Source: Candidatus Daviesbacteria bacterium (GTDB lineage: Bacteria > Patescibacteriota > Microgenomatia > Daviesbacterales > UBA10151). Taken from it: 36,003 nt of DNA. Below are positions 14,745-23,139 of the stretch, one piece after another (position 1 is the stretch's first letter; each line of letters begins with the position of its first letter). Both the position numbers and the translations under genes were made by a program. The stretch lies in the NCBI GenBank assembly GCA_028687915.1, contig JAQTZF010000001.1, positions 65,966 to 101,968 of the forward strand, read 5' to 3'. The notes under the pieces are model-generated. The model worked only from the letters and a program-made list of their open reading frames with translations, did no database searches and was not told the origin of the DNA.

Positions 14745-15830
14745 TTACTTTAAAACATACATGGCATTTTTAGTACCACCTGTCTTTTTCACTAAGCTCT
14801 TTTGTTTTAAGAATTTAATCTCGCGAAGTACTGTGTCATCAGAATAATCTGGAAAGATTTTTCTAAAATCTTTATTTTGCATTTGTTTATGTCTGTGTAA
14901 AAATTCCATAATAATCATTTGTCTTTCATTTAATACTACCTGCTCCCCCAAAGCATCTTTAATTCTGGCATCAGCAGAAATTCTTTTTACCCTTTCTTTA
15001 ATTCTGTTTAATTCTATAGCCACCCCTTCAACAAAATAATCTAGCCAGGGAGTTAGATCACGCTCATGTGTATCAATCACTAATTGATTAGAAACTGCCT
15101 GAAGGGTTAAATAATAATCCATTGGATTTTCATCAAAATATTCTTCAAAAGAGAAGAACTTTCTAATATCATAATTATCCAAAAACATAACTAAAGTAGC
15201 GACAGCTCTGGCAGTCCTGCCATTACCATCAGCAAAAGGATGGATTCTGGCTAACTCATAATGAACAATTCCTGCTTTAAGAACAGGATGAACTTCTTTG
15301 GCTTCTTCAGAATTAATCCAATTAATTAAATCCTCCAATAAATATGGTACTTCTGCTGCCGGAGGAGGAGTATATGAAACTTGTCCAGTTTGAGTATTTT
15401 TTATAACTACCTGTTTATCACGAAGCCTGCCACTTTTTTCCTCTGGCAAAATTTTATCAGTGGTTAATTTATGAATTTGTAAGATAGTTTCTAAAGTTAC
15501 AACATATCCAGAACCTTCAGGAGATCCACTAATCTGAGTCGATACCTCATCAATAAACCTTAAAACGTTTCTATAATTTAAAATTTCCTGAATATCACGA
15601 TCCCGTCCAATAACATCCTCCCCTGCTAATACTTCTTTTGCCTCTTCCATGGTAAGTTTATTACCCTCTAAATGAGTGCCGTGATGAACAGTTCTCTCAA
15701 TTGCTTCTTTTCTGAATTTTGCTTCCCAGGCTGGAATTAAAGGAGAACTTAAAATTACTTCTCTGGAGGCGTCAACTATACCAATATTTTTAAGGATTTT
15801 ATTTGTAATTGAATATTTAGCAACAAACAT
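14745..15830 (-). CDS. Fic-family protein with C-terminal winged helix
   Basis: 361 residues from ATG 15830, which is preferred over ATG 15878 because the earlier start overlaps pyrB and adds a non-family leader. The catalytic motif HPFADGNGRTAR (197-208) matches HxFx(D/E)GNGRxxR of AMP-transferring Fic enzymes, with the flap region near SYTPPPAAEVP. An N-terminal Fic_N-like segment carries HHGTHLEGN (about 49-57), similar to the inhibitory (S/T)xxxE(G/N) helix but with Gly in the usual Ser/Thr place, so self-inhibition by Glu55 is possible. The last 70 residues form a winged helix (RQMIIMEFLHRH...DTVLREIKFL). This layout is common in standalone bacterial Fic proteins. The target is unknown. 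Confidence 0.88.
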   Translation of the reverse strand: MFVAKYSITNKILKNIGIVDASREVILSSPLIPAWEAKFRKEAIERTVHHGTHLEGNKLTMEEAKEVLAGEDVIGRDRDIQEILNYRNVLRFIDEVSTQISGSPEGSGYVVTLETILQIHKLTTDKILPEEKSGRLRDKQVVIKNTQTGQVSYTPPPAAEVPYLLEDLINWINSEEAKEVHPVLKAGIVHYELARIHPFADGNGRTARAVATLVMFLDNYDIRKFFSFEEYFDENPMDYYLTLQAVSNQLVIDTHERDLTPWLDYFVEGVAIELNRIKERVKRISADARIKDALGEQVVLNERQMIIMEFLHRHKQMQNKDFRKIFPDYSDDTVLREIKFLKQKSLVKKTGGTKNAMYVLK

Positions 15831-15870
15831 GAATTCAATTATTGCATATTTCCCGCAAAAAAAACAGAGG

Positions 15871-16851
15871 TTAGGCAAGAAGCATTTCTAAAAGCGCCAT
15901 TCTAATACTTACTCCATGCTCAACCTGTTTAAAAGGAACCACCCTCTGATCTTGATCATACTTCTCTGGTAGTTCACCAAAATCTTTGCTTCTAGGTAAA
16001 ACATGCATAATTATTGAGCTATCGGGTAATTTTTCCATAACTTCATCACTCAAACAAACATCACCACCATGTAAAAGATTTCTAATAGCGAATTGTCTAA
16101 TTTTTTTTGGTAACACCTTAAGAGTTTTCATTCTTTCGGTCTGCAATCTTGTCAGACACACTACATCTGCAGTTTCAGATACATCTATAAGCCGATTGGA
16201 AATATTATATTGAACATTATGTCGGTCGAGATAATCAAGCATATCTTGTCTCATTTGAAATTGTGGTGGAGATACAAAATCAATAGTTATATTTTTAAAT
16301 CGAGCCAAAAGATATGCTGTAGAACGGTGAGTTCGACTATTTTTCAAATCTCCAATCAAAGCAACTCTTAATCCATCAATTTGACCAAAATGTTCTTTCA
16401 TTGTGTAAAGATCTAAGAGAGCCTGCGTAGGATGCTGACCTTTACCATCCCCTGCATTAATAATTGGTACTCCTGAAACTTCAGCCGCATCCCTCGCACC
16501 CCCTTCATAGGGACTGCGTAGAACTATCGCATCAAAATTAAGAGCATTATATGTGCGGATTGAATCAGCTAAAGTTTCCCCTTTTATAGCACTGGAAAAT
16601 TCTCCAGCATTTTCTGTCACAGCTACATCAGCCCCGAGATTAAGAGCAGCTACCTGAAAAGAAAATCTTGTCCTGGTACTAGGTTCATAAAAAATAAGAG
16701 CAACACTTTTCCCTTTTAATGATCCATTTCCCAGTGAATATTTTCCAATTCGAGCAAGAGATTGAGCATGAGGAAAAAGCTCATCTTCCATCCAGGATCT
16801 GGTAAATTGTTGCGCATCAATAATGTGAGGAATGGTTTCTGTTATTGCCAT
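15871..16851 (-). CDS. pyrB: Aspartate carbamoyltransferase catalytic subunit
   Basis: 326 residues. Makes carbamoyl-aspartate, the committed step of pyrimidine synthesis. The carbamoyl-phosphate site FYEPSTRTRFSF is at 54-65, and ADSIRTYNALNFDAIVLRSP, HPTQALLDLYTM and HVLPRSKDFGELPEKY (about 284-299) supply the aspartate site and domain 2. No regulatory subunit pyrI and no other pyrimidine gene lies nearby, so the gene stands alone. AAGGA lies 6 nt before the ATG, giving a possible Shine-Dalgarno, and TATAAC is 11 nt upstream. It diverges from the DUF5654 gene. Confidence 0.95.
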   Translation of the reverse strand: MAITETIPHIIDAQQFTRSWMEDELFPHAQSLARIGKYSLGNGSLKGKSVALIFYEPSTRTRFSFQVAALNLGADVAVTENAGEFSSAIKGETLADSIRTYNALNFDAIVLRSPYEGGARDAAEVSGVPIINAGDGKGQHPTQALLDLYTMKEHFGQIDGLRVALIGDLKNSRTHRSTAYLLARFKNITIDFVSPPQFQMRQDMLDYLDRHNVQYNISNRLIDVSETADVVCLTRLQTERMKTLKVLPKKIRQFAIRNLLHGGDVCLSDEVMEKLPDSSIIMHVLPRSKDFGELPEKYDQDQRVVPFKQVEHGVSIRMALLEMLLA

Positions 16852-16901
16852 AAAAAATCCTTGTTATATTAATAAACTTCTTCATCAGGGTGTCAATATG
16901 C

Positions 16902-16907
16902 TAAAAT
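16902..16907 (+). promoter_or_regulatory. Extended -10 promoter of the DUF5654 gene
   Basis: TGcTAAAAT places the -10 box at 16902-16907, with the TG element at 16899-16900, ending 5 nt before ATG 16913. This excludes the upstream in-frame ATGs at 16832 and 16898 as starts and implies a leaderless mRNA. Confidence 0.5.
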
Positions 16908-16912
16908 TATCT

Positions 16913-17218
16913 ATGGTCAAAAAAGCTAACAATAAAAAATTAACCAAAAAGAAGAAAGAAGCAAAAGAAGAAAAAAAATTTCATGAAGAGCTGATAGCCC
17001 AGCTTCTAACTTTATCAACCGCAGGTTTTGGGTTGGTCGCAGCATTAGCTTGGAACCAAGCTATTCAAGCCTTTGTTACCCAATATATTACCCCCAGAAT
17101 TCCGGGATCTGGTTTGGTTTCCCAACTACTTTATGCCCTGCTTATAACAATAATCGCAGTTTTTATTACCTACCAGCTTTCCAGAATCTCCTCACATTTA
17201 GAAGTTAAAAAGAAATAG
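16913..17218 (+). CDS. DUF5654-type small membrane protein
   Basis: 101 residues. A very Lys-rich N-terminus (first 25 residues, including KKLTKKKKEAKEEKK) is followed by two membrane helices: LLTLSTAGFGLVAALAWNQA (about 36-55) and LLYALLITIIAVFITYQLSR (about 75-94). The AALAWNQAI motif is characteristic of the DUF5654 family of short archaeal and CPR membrane proteins of unknown function. Start choice follows the promoter position. The 3' end overlaps the convergent recF by 14 bp. Confidence 0.75.
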   Translation: MVKKANNKKLTKKKKEAKEEKKFHEELIAQLLTLSTAGFGLVAALAWNQAIQAFVTQYITPRIPGSGLVSQLLYALLITIIAVFITYQLSRISSHLEVKKK

Positions 17219-18257
17219 TACCCTTTTTTACATTTATTCTTTGTAGATTTTTCATAAAACTAGCTGGGATTTGTTCATTTTCTACTGCTGATATAATTGT
17301 CTGCTGCCCGGAAACTGCAGAAATAATATATTCACGATGAGCAGTATCTAACTCTGAAAATACATCATCAAGTAATAATAAGGGGCTGGTATTTTTATAC
17401 TGTTTAATAAACTGCAGTTCTGCTAATTTTAAATCTAACACAGCAGTTCTTTGTTCCCCCCGGGATCCAAAATGAGCCATATTTTTTCCTTTAAAATAAA
17501 AGCTAAAATCATCTCTGTGTGGACCAATTAAGGTAGATGCTGCCATTATTTCCCTTCCCAAGTATTCTTGTAATCTCTCTGCAGTTAAGACGCTTTCCTG
17601 ATAATTAAATTTAAACTGTGTATCATCTTTTAATTCATTTATAGTTTCAAAAAAATGTCGTCTTTTTTCTGAAACTACTATGCCAAAATCCAAAACTTGT
17701 TGACTCCAAAATATTAGCTGGTCTGTTTTTGCTAAACCCTCTTTAATCTTTTTTAAGATTCTATTGCGTGAAACTATGGCCTCATGATATTTAGTTAATG
17801 AATTTTTATAGAGTTTATCGATTTGAGCCAGACAAAGATCAACATGCCAGCGACGAAGAGATGGTGAGCCAGTTACTAAATTAATATCTTCCGGAGAAAA
17901 GTGAACTACTACAAGGTTACCAATATAGTCAACAGATCTACGGGGCACACCATTAACCTTAACTCTTTTTTCAAGTCCATTTCCCTGCTCCCTAATCTGC
18001 ATACCAATTTCCAGCTTTGTAATATCACCCCCTTCTTCCACTTCACCTTCCACGAAACAAGATGTCTCCCCGTCTTTAATCAGTTGAACATCTTTTTCTG
18101 CCCGTGGAGATTTAGTTGTTGCCAAAAAATAAATCGCTTCCAAAAAATTTGATTTTCCCTGAGCATTTTCTCCAATTAATAAAGAAGTTTTTTCTAAATC
18201 CAAATCTAGTTTGGAAAAATTTCTAAAATTTACAAGTTTAAGGTTCTTTAAAAACAT
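17205..18257 (-). CDS. recF: DNA replication and repair protein RecF
   Basis: 350 residues, SMC-like ATPase that helps load RecA at single-strand gaps. The N-terminal LKLVNFRNFSKLDLDL, Walker A GENAQGKSN (29-37) and YFLATTKSPR are typical. A helical arm is in the middle. The signature region FGSRGEQRTAVLDLKLAE (about 267-284) and Walker B LLLLDDVFSELD (about 301-312) follow. Length is normal. The usual dnaA-dnaN-recF-gyrB context is absent. Upstream, CATTAT lies about 11 nt before the ATG as a weak -10 candidate. Confidence 0.95.
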   Translation of the reverse strand: MFLKNLKLVNFRNFSKLDLDLEKTSLLIGENAQGKSNFLEAIYFLATTKSPRAEKDVQLIKDGETSCFVEGEVEEGGDITKLEIGMQIREQGNGLEKRVKVNGVPRRSVDYIGNLVVVHFSPEDINLVTGSPSLRRWHVDLCLAQIDKLYKNSLTKYHEAIVSRNRILKKIKEGLAKTDQLIFWSQQVLDFGIVVSEKRRHFFETINELKDDTQFKFNYQESVLTAERLQEYLGREIMAASTLIGPHRDDFSFYFKGKNMAHFGSRGEQRTAVLDLKLAELQFIKQYKNTSPLLLLDDVFSELDTAHREYIISAVSGQQTIISAVENEQIPASFMKNLQRINVKKGTISF

Positions 18258-18311
18258 GTTCTCGCAGAATAATGCAGTAGGAGAAAAGAATCAAGCTCTA
18301 TTCGAAATATA

Positions 18312-19691
18312 CTATACTTTATCTTTCCAGTGACCTAACCCTAAAAATTCTCTCCAATGATCCGGCAAATGACCTTCCTCAAAAAACCAACTTGGGTTAC
18401 GAGCTATTAAACCCACTACCATTGTAATTAATCCAGCTACTACTAAAATTGGTGCTGCTCCAAAAAGATCAGCAAATCCACCAGCCAAAACCACAGGAAC
18501 AGCAGAAAAACCTGTCATTAAAACAGCTAACATTGAAAAGATTTTACCGCGGTTACTATCTGTACTCTTTTCCTGCAATGATGTTTGGGTTGGAATAATA
18601 ATTGAAACCGCACTAAGTCCCGCCAGAAACGCTAACAAGGCAAAGAAAAATGATAATGATGGCGCTCTTAAAAAATATCTGGGATGAGTAATATATGAAG
18701 GTAAGTCTGTGGATTGTAAAGCTGTAGCAATACTTGGAATTACACCCATTAAGAAAAACACTGCTCCACTTGCAACAATAGCTGGAATCACTAAAAATCT
18801 TCGTGGCTTATTACTAAAAAGGCGCCCAACTAAAATTGCTCCAATAACCATTCCAAATCCTAATGGTAGCATTACAAAATAAGAAGCATCTGTAGCATGA
18901 ATTTTTAATACTCTTTCTAAATATGAAGGCATTAATACAGCTAATACCCCAATTATCCCCTGCACCCCTGCAAGAATGGCAATGGAAACAGTTATATCAA
19001 ACCTTCCTTTAATAAAGTTAATTGTACTTTTTACCTCTTTTCTGGTCAGCTCTAATAATTTAATAAGGTAATCTATTGAGTATGATTTTTTAATGTTAAT
19101 TTTGTTTACAGTTTTAATGGTCGGTAAATTACGCGATAAAATAAAGGCAAACCCAAGGGATCCTGCTCCAAATAAAAATGCTGCATTAATTCCTAAATGA
19201 GTAAGTATTGGTCCAGCTAAAGATGATCCTGCCATAAAAGAAGCATATAAAGTTAAAGAAAATAATGAGTTTGCTATAAATAATTGCTTTTTAGAAACTA
19301 ATAGAGGAATAGATGAACTCTCTGAAGGCATAAAGAATTGAGCTAAAGAATTAATAAAAAAAGTATTTAATAAAATTAAGGGAAAAGAACCTTTAATAAA
19401 AATAAATATTACAAAAGACACAGCTAATAAAAAATCTACTATTAAAATAATTCTCCGTTTATCTGCTAAGTCCACAAATACCCCAGCAAAAATACCAAAA
19501 ATAGCTACTGGTAAATAAACACAAAGTAAAAGCATTGCTACTGCTAAGTTTGAATCAGTAAGTTTAAAAACCCAAATCAGAAGGGAAAAATTTAATGTGT
19601 TATAGGCAAGCTGGATTAATACCTGATTAATCCATAAATATCTAAAACCTCGGTTACTAATTACCGAGGTAAATGTTGTTTCTTTAGCCAT
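18312..19691 (-). CDS. MFS-type exporter (MFS_3 group)
   Basis: 459 residues with about twelve membrane segments. The opening GFRYLWINQVLIQLAYNTLNF and the loop VDLADKRRIILIV (motif A-like, about 72-84) match the MFS_3/EntS-like group of drug and siderophore exporters. NRGKIFSMLAVLMTGFSAVPVVLAGG belongs to a late helix pair. The substrate cannot be deduced. The central loop between TM6 and TM7 (about 195-235) is basic and long. TGGTATAAT about 20 nt upstream of the ATG is a strong extended -10, implying a short leader of about 13 nt. It lies downstream of mutM across a stretch of mutM-like tail copies. Confidence 0.88.
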   Translation of the reverse strand: MAKETTFTSVISNRGFRYLWINQVLIQLAYNTLNFSLLIWVFKLTDSNLAVAMLLLCVYLPVAIFGIFAGVFVDLADKRRIILIVDFLLAVSFVIFIFIKGSFPLILLNTFFINSLAQFFMPSESSSIPLLVSKKQLFIANSLFSLTLYASFMAGSSLAGPILTHLGINAAFLFGAGSLGFAFILSRNLPTIKTVNKINIKKSYSIDYLIKLLELTRKEVKSTINFIKGRFDITVSIAILAGVQGIIGVLAVLMPSYLERVLKIHATDASYFVMLPLGFGMVIGAILVGRLFSNKPRRFLVIPAIVASGAVFFLMGVIPSIATALQSTDLPSYITHPRYFLRAPSLSFFFALLAFLAGLSAVSIIIPTQTSLQEKSTDSNRGKIFSMLAVLMTGFSAVPVVLAGGFADLFGAAPILVVAGLITMVVGLIARNPSWFFEEGHLPDHWREFLGLGHWKDKV

Positions 19692-19734
19692 AAATTATTG
19701 AGCAGAAATTATTATACCAAATGATTGTGAAAAA

Positions 19735-19799
19735 TTATTGCTGACAGGAGGGACAAAAAATAAGATAGGGTCGCCTTGAACAAGTTCAATGGCGCTTCC
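19735..19799 (-). pseudogene. Second extra mutM-like 3' end (one frameshift)
   Basis: The minus strand encodes GSAIELVQG (19799-19773) and then, after a frame slip, YLIFCPSCQQ followed by TAA (19735-19737). Together these read like the last 25 residues of a formamidopyrimidine-DNA glycosylase zinc finger (C..CGsaIe...gRGtYFCPsCQ). At DNA level tgaca-gga-gggacaaaaaataag is nearly the same as the intact mutM end (tgacaagatggacaaaaataag). No start or upstream domain is present. Confidence 0.5.
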
Positions 19800-19812
19800 T
19801 TCTTTATTTTGC

Positions 19813-19848
19813 TCACTTTTGACATCGTTCGCAAAAATAAGAACCTTT
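19813..19848 (-). pseudogene. First extra mutM-like 3' end
   Basis: Between the mutM stop and the second copy, the minus strand encodes KGSYFCERCQK then TGA (19813-19815). GxSYFCxRCQK is a standard end of the Fpg/MutM zinc finger. The intact gene ends RGTYFCPSCQR. The match is short (about 11 residues) and could include a dispersed repeat, because part of the sequence (aagtgagcaaa) also occurs near 2310. Confidence 0.4.
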
Positions 19849-19874
19849 CGCTGCGCTCAAGAACCTTGATTTTG

Positions 19875-20735
19875 TCATCTTTGACAAGATGGACAAAAAT
19901 AAGTTCCTCTGCCAGCTTGTTGAATTTTTTCTACTTTACCAGGACAACCATTACATTTTTTTCCTTCTTTACCATAAACATTAGCATAGTCTAAAAAATA
20001 ACCTTTCTTACCCTCAACATCTACAAAGTGAGCTCTGGTAGAACCACCTTTTTCTATTGAAACTGTTAAAGATTTCTGTATTCCTTTAACCAATTTTTTA
20101 AACTCATCATCAGAGAGTGTTGATACTTTTCTTCGGGGATCAATTTTTGCATCAAACAAGGCTTCTGAAGCATAAATGTTACCTATTCCGGAAACAACAG
20201 TTTGATCCATAAGGGCAATTTTTATAGGTTGAGATTTATGATGCAAGAGTTTTGATTTAAGAATTTCCCAGTTAAAGTCTTTTTCCAGTGGCTCAGGACC
20301 AAGTGACTTGATAGCTAGAAGTTCTCCTACCTTATCAGTAGAAAGTAATTTTACCCAACCAAATTTTCTTTGATCATTAAAATATAATTTAGAACCATTG
20401 CTAAATTCAAAAATTACCCTGGTGGATTTATTAGGTAAAGCCCCTTTCATATCAGGAGTAGGATGCCCACCAATAATTCTGTCAGTTTCTGATTTATCCA
20501 CATAAATTAACTGCCCTGTCATCTTTAAATGAAATAAAAGTGTCAGATTTGATTCCAAATCTACTCCAAGCATCTTGGCTTTTCTCCAAACATTTTTAAC
20601 TTTTGCTCCTTCAACCTTTTTTTCATCTCCGAAAAATGTTTTAGAATTTAAGATTTGAATGTTTTTGAGCGTTTTGCCAGTAATTTTTTTCTGGAGACCT
20701 AATTTAATAGTCTCAACTTCAGGTAATTCAGGCAT
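19875..20735 (-). CDS. mutM: Formamidopyrimidine-DNA glycosylase (8-oxoguanine repair)
   Basis: 286 residues. A bifunctional glycosylase/AP lyase removing oxidised purines. The N-terminal MPELPEVETI gives catalytic Pro2 and Glu3. HLKMTGQLIY (about 68-77) holds the conserved Lys, and DQRKFGWVKL and GIGNIYASEALFDAKIDP follow in the H2TH domain. The C-terminal zinc finger has CNGC and CPSCQR. Length is slightly above the usual 270 because of an insertion, DRIIGGHPTPDMKGALPNKS. Two diverged copies of the zinc-finger end lie just downstream. A 71-residue ORF precedes it by 6 bp, so the two are probably cotranscribed. Confidence 0.96.
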   Translation of the reverse strand: MPELPEVETIKLGLQKKITGKTLKNIQILNSKTFFGDEKKVEGAKVKNVWRKAKMLGVDLESNLTLLFHLKMTGQLIYVDKSETDRIIGGHPTPDMKGALPNKSTRVIFEFSNGSKLYFNDQRKFGWVKLLSTDKVGELLAIKSLGPEPLEKDFNWEILKSKLLHHKSQPIKIALMDQTVVSGIGNIYASEALFDAKIDPRRKVSTLSDDEFKKLVKGIQKSLTVSIEKGGSTRAHFVDVEGKKGYFLDYANVYGKEGKKCNGCPGKVEKIQQAGRGTYFCPSCQR

Positions 20736-20741
20736 AGTTAT

Positions 20742-20957
20742 TTATTTTAATTCTTGTGGAATATGTCTAATTATGTGCACCAGAGAAGTTGCGAGTGTAA
20801 CAATCCCAATATTAGAAGCTTGTATACCTTCTACAAAAACAGAAAATTCATCATCGTTTAAACTACCAGCATCAACTGGTTTATGCATTCTAAAATTGTC
20901 AGTAGCTATCCTAAGATTAGTGGAAGTAGAATTACTAGGATTTTCCGCAATACTCAT
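20742..20957 (-). CDS. Small unknown protein upstream of mutM
   Basis: 71 residues with no recognised family. It is soluble, with a Val/Ile-rich central part (NIGIVTLATSLVHIIRHIP). Support for a real gene comes from its promoter: TTGACT (20988-20993), a 16-bp spacer and TAATAT (20966-20971, minus strand), ending 8 nt before the ATG, which predicts a leaderless mRNA. The -35 overlaps the end of the glycosyltransferase gene. It sits 6 bp before mutM and likely heads that transcript. Confidence 0.55.
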   Translation of the reverse strand: MSIAENPSNSTSTNLRIATDNFRMHKPVDAGSLNDDEFSVFVEGIQASNIGIVTLATSLVHIIRHIPQELK

Positions 20958-20965
20958 TAGTTTTA

Positions 20966-20993
20966 ATATTACAAAATACTTCTATCTAGTCAA
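20966..20993 (-). promoter_or_regulatory. Promoter of the small ORF-mutM unit
   Basis: TTGACT (20988-20993), 16 bp, TAATAT (20966-20971), 8 nt to ATG 20957, all on the minus strand. Confidence 0.55.
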
Positions 20994-22120
20994 TCTGCTA
21001 AATTTTTATCTATTAATTCCTGTAGCTCTTTCTTAAAATTTTCTTTAGAAAATTTTTCTGCCTGATTAATGCAATCCTCACTTTTGTACTTTTTATAATC
21101 AAAATCTTTTAGTACCTCTATCAAGGATCCTGTTGTAGCTTTATCAAAAAACTCCCCAGTCTTTCCTTCAACCACTGTTTCTAAAAATCCACCTGCCCTA
21201 ACTGCAATAACTGGAGTACCATTAGCCATTGATTCTACAGGCACAATTCCAAAATCTTCATCTTCTGATGCCACAATTGTAGCTTTTGCTCCTGCCAAAA
21301 GTGCAGGAATACTTTCATCTTTTACCAACCCTAAAAATTCTACATTTTTCCCAGCAAGTTTCTTTAACCTATTTAATTCTGGTCCGGCACCTATTACTTT
21401 TAAAGGTAGGTCAAGCTTAGTTGCTGCCTCCACAATTATTTCTGTCCCCTTTCCTCTAACTAATCTACCCAAAGAAAGATAATAGCTTTCAGCTGTCAGC
21501 TTTCGGCTATCAGACTGTCTGATGACTGATGACTGATGACTGAAAGCTTTCACATCTATAGGTGGATAAATTATTGTAGAATCTCTTTTGTAAAACTTTT
21601 TGATTCTTGAGGCTATATTTTTAGAATTAGCTACCAAAATATCTGGTCTTTGAGCAATTTCAAAATCCATTAACCTTAAGAAGTGATTTGCAATCTCACC
21701 CGCAATTCTAGTCCACCAATGTTTTTTATAATTATAGGAAGTGGCATATCCATATAAATATCGTGGTGGAGTGTGAATATAATTGATATGCAAAGTCTCT
21801 GGAGCAATAATTACAGCATTTGCAAAATATGAAGAAGAAGAAGAAATTACCAAGTCAAACCCTGTTAAATCAAAACTTTCAAAAGTAGCAGGAGCCAAAA
21901 CCCTTAAAGGAGAAATTAATTTATTTGCAAAAGGCAGTTTTTGCATCCAGGAAGTTTTGATATCCCATTTTTTAATTCTTTCAGCATGTGAACCTAAACC
22001 ATCTAGATTTAAATAGCTAGTATAGATTGGAGCTTCAGGAAACATTTCATGTAATACCTCCAGCACTCTTTCTGCCCCACCATATTCTCTTAAATAATCA
22101 TGCACAAGCGCCACTTTCAT
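20990..22120 (-). CDS. Glycosyltransferase, GT4 family
   Basis: 376 residues, GT-B fold. MKVALVHDYLREYGGAERVL opens the N-terminal acceptor domain with the Gly-Gly-x-E-R motif. YYLSLGRLVRGKGTEII starts the C-terminal nucleotide-sugar domain. EDEDFGIVPVESMANGTPVIA contains the EX7E motif. It transfers a sugar from an activated donor to a lipid carrier or glycan at the membrane; the substrate is unknown. A 65-bp repeat is inserted in frame just before the C-terminal domain (residues about 192-212, Ser/Gln-rich). TGgTAAAAT ends 7 nt before the ATG, so the mRNA is probably leaderless. Confidence 0.92.
   Translation of the reverse strand: MKVALVHDYLREYGGAERVLEVLHEMFPEAPIYTSYLNLDGLGSHAERIKKWDIKTSWMQKLPFANKLISPLRVLAPATFESFDLTGFDLVISSSSSYFANAVIIAPETLHINYIHTPPRYLYGYATSYNYKKHWWTRIAGEIANHFLRLMDFEIAQRPDILVANSKNIASRIKKFYKRDSTIIYPPIDVKAFSHQSSVIRQSDSRKLTAESYYLSLGRLVRGKGTEIIVEAATKLDLPLKVIGAGPELNRLKKLAGKNVEFLGLVKDESIPALLAGAKATIVASEDEDFGIVPVESMANGTPVIAVRAGGFLETVVEGKTGEFFDKATTGSLIEVLKDFDYKKYKSEDCINQAEKFSKENFKKELQELIDKNLAD
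21484..21548. repeat. 65-bp repeat with 9-bp terminal inverted repeats inside the glycosyltransferase gene
   Basis: Ends agctttcag (21484-21492) and ctgaaagct (21540-21548) are perfect inverted repeats. The inside holds tandem gatgact units (21521-21541), and 15 bp are shared with the ligase insertion. It encodes SHQSSVIRQSDSRKLTAES in frame in the interdomain linker. Confidence 0.65.
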
Positions 22121-22197
22121 TCTTTAAATTTTACCAGAATTTCATTTAGAAAGATGCTATACCCTTTTTTGGTTAAATTATCATACAATAATTTTTA

Positions 22198-23139
22198 ATG
22201 TTAATAATTAAAAAATTAATTTTTGCTATTCCTTTTCTTTTAAGTATTACTGCTTTTTATATACAAGCAGAACCAATTCTCAAAGATCCTATGCTTTTAT
22301 TTTCCTTTGATCTAAATTTGCTACTACAATTAATTTATTTTGCTGTTTCTATTACTGCTACAGCATATTTTTTTATTACTTTTACTGCCTTAGCATCAGA
22401 CTGGAAAATAGTTGCACCTATTTCCTTAGTAGGATCTGCTCTGGTTTTGCTTTTTATTGCATCACCTGAAGCCACTTATTTGGGTATTGGATTATTCTTA
22501 GCTTTTTGTGCTGTCTTTGCCCTACTTTTAAATAAAATAACCAAAGATCCTACCAGTTTTCATACATCGGATTATATTATCAAACCATCAGGACAACTTA
22601 TTACCATCATAGTACTTATCACTTCAGCAATTGTTTATCTATCAATTTCCACATCTAGTCAACAAATGGTTACAAAAATGATTGATTCAGTGGTAAATCT
22701 TTCAACTGAATTTATTAAAAACCAACAATTGGCTCCCCAATCTGAAGGTAATACTCAACCCTCTCTTCCGACACTTACATCAGAACAACTTACTTTATTA
22801 AAACAAAATCCAAATCTTTTAAAACAAAATGGTATTGATCCTAATATTTTAAACCAGCTTGATGCAAATAAGAAAAATGCTCCGGTAACTCCACAAAGTA
22901 TAGCCGCAGAGGCTGCCAAACCAATGATAATAAAACAAGTGACAGACATGATTCAGCCTTATCTACCTTTTGTTCCATTTATAATTGCTTTTGTCTTTTA
23001 TCTTAATTTTCAATTCTTTACCTCAATTACTTCCCTACTTTTTTCACCTTTAGCTTATCTGCTTTTTTATATTTTAGAAAAAATAAACTTCATAAGATTT
23101 GAAACAACTACAAGAGAAGTTAAAAAGCTAGTTGTGTAG
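22198..23139 (+). CDS. Unknown polytopic membrane protein
   Basis: 313 residues. Membrane segments fall near 5-24, 45-62, 72-92, 96-112, 133-152 and, after a long soluble stretch, 255-295. The external or cytoplasmic region 165-245 is rich in Gln, Asn and Pro (QQLAPQSEGNTQPSLP, LLKQNPNLLKQNGIDPNILN) with a tandem LLKQN repeat. No family is recognised. Such lineage-specific membrane proteins are common in CPR genomes. A TACAAT box lies about 9 nt before the ATG. The 3' end overlaps the convergent Crp/Fnr gene by 20 bp. Confidence 0.7.
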   Translation: MLIIKKLIFAIPFLLSITAFYIQAEPILKDPMLLFSFDLNLLLQLIYFAVSITATAYFFITFTALASDWKIVAPISLVGSALVLLFIASPEATYLGIGLFLAFCAVFALLLNKITKDPTSFHTSDYIIKPSGQLITIIVLITSAIVYLSISTSSQQMVTKMIDSVVNLSTEFIKNQQLAPQSEGNTQPSLPTLTSEQLTLLKQNPNLLKQNGIDPNILNQLDANKKNAPVTPQSIAAEAAKPMIIKQVTDMIQPYLPFVPFIIAFVFYLNFQFFTSITSLLFSPLAYLLFYILEKINFIRFETTTREVKKLVV

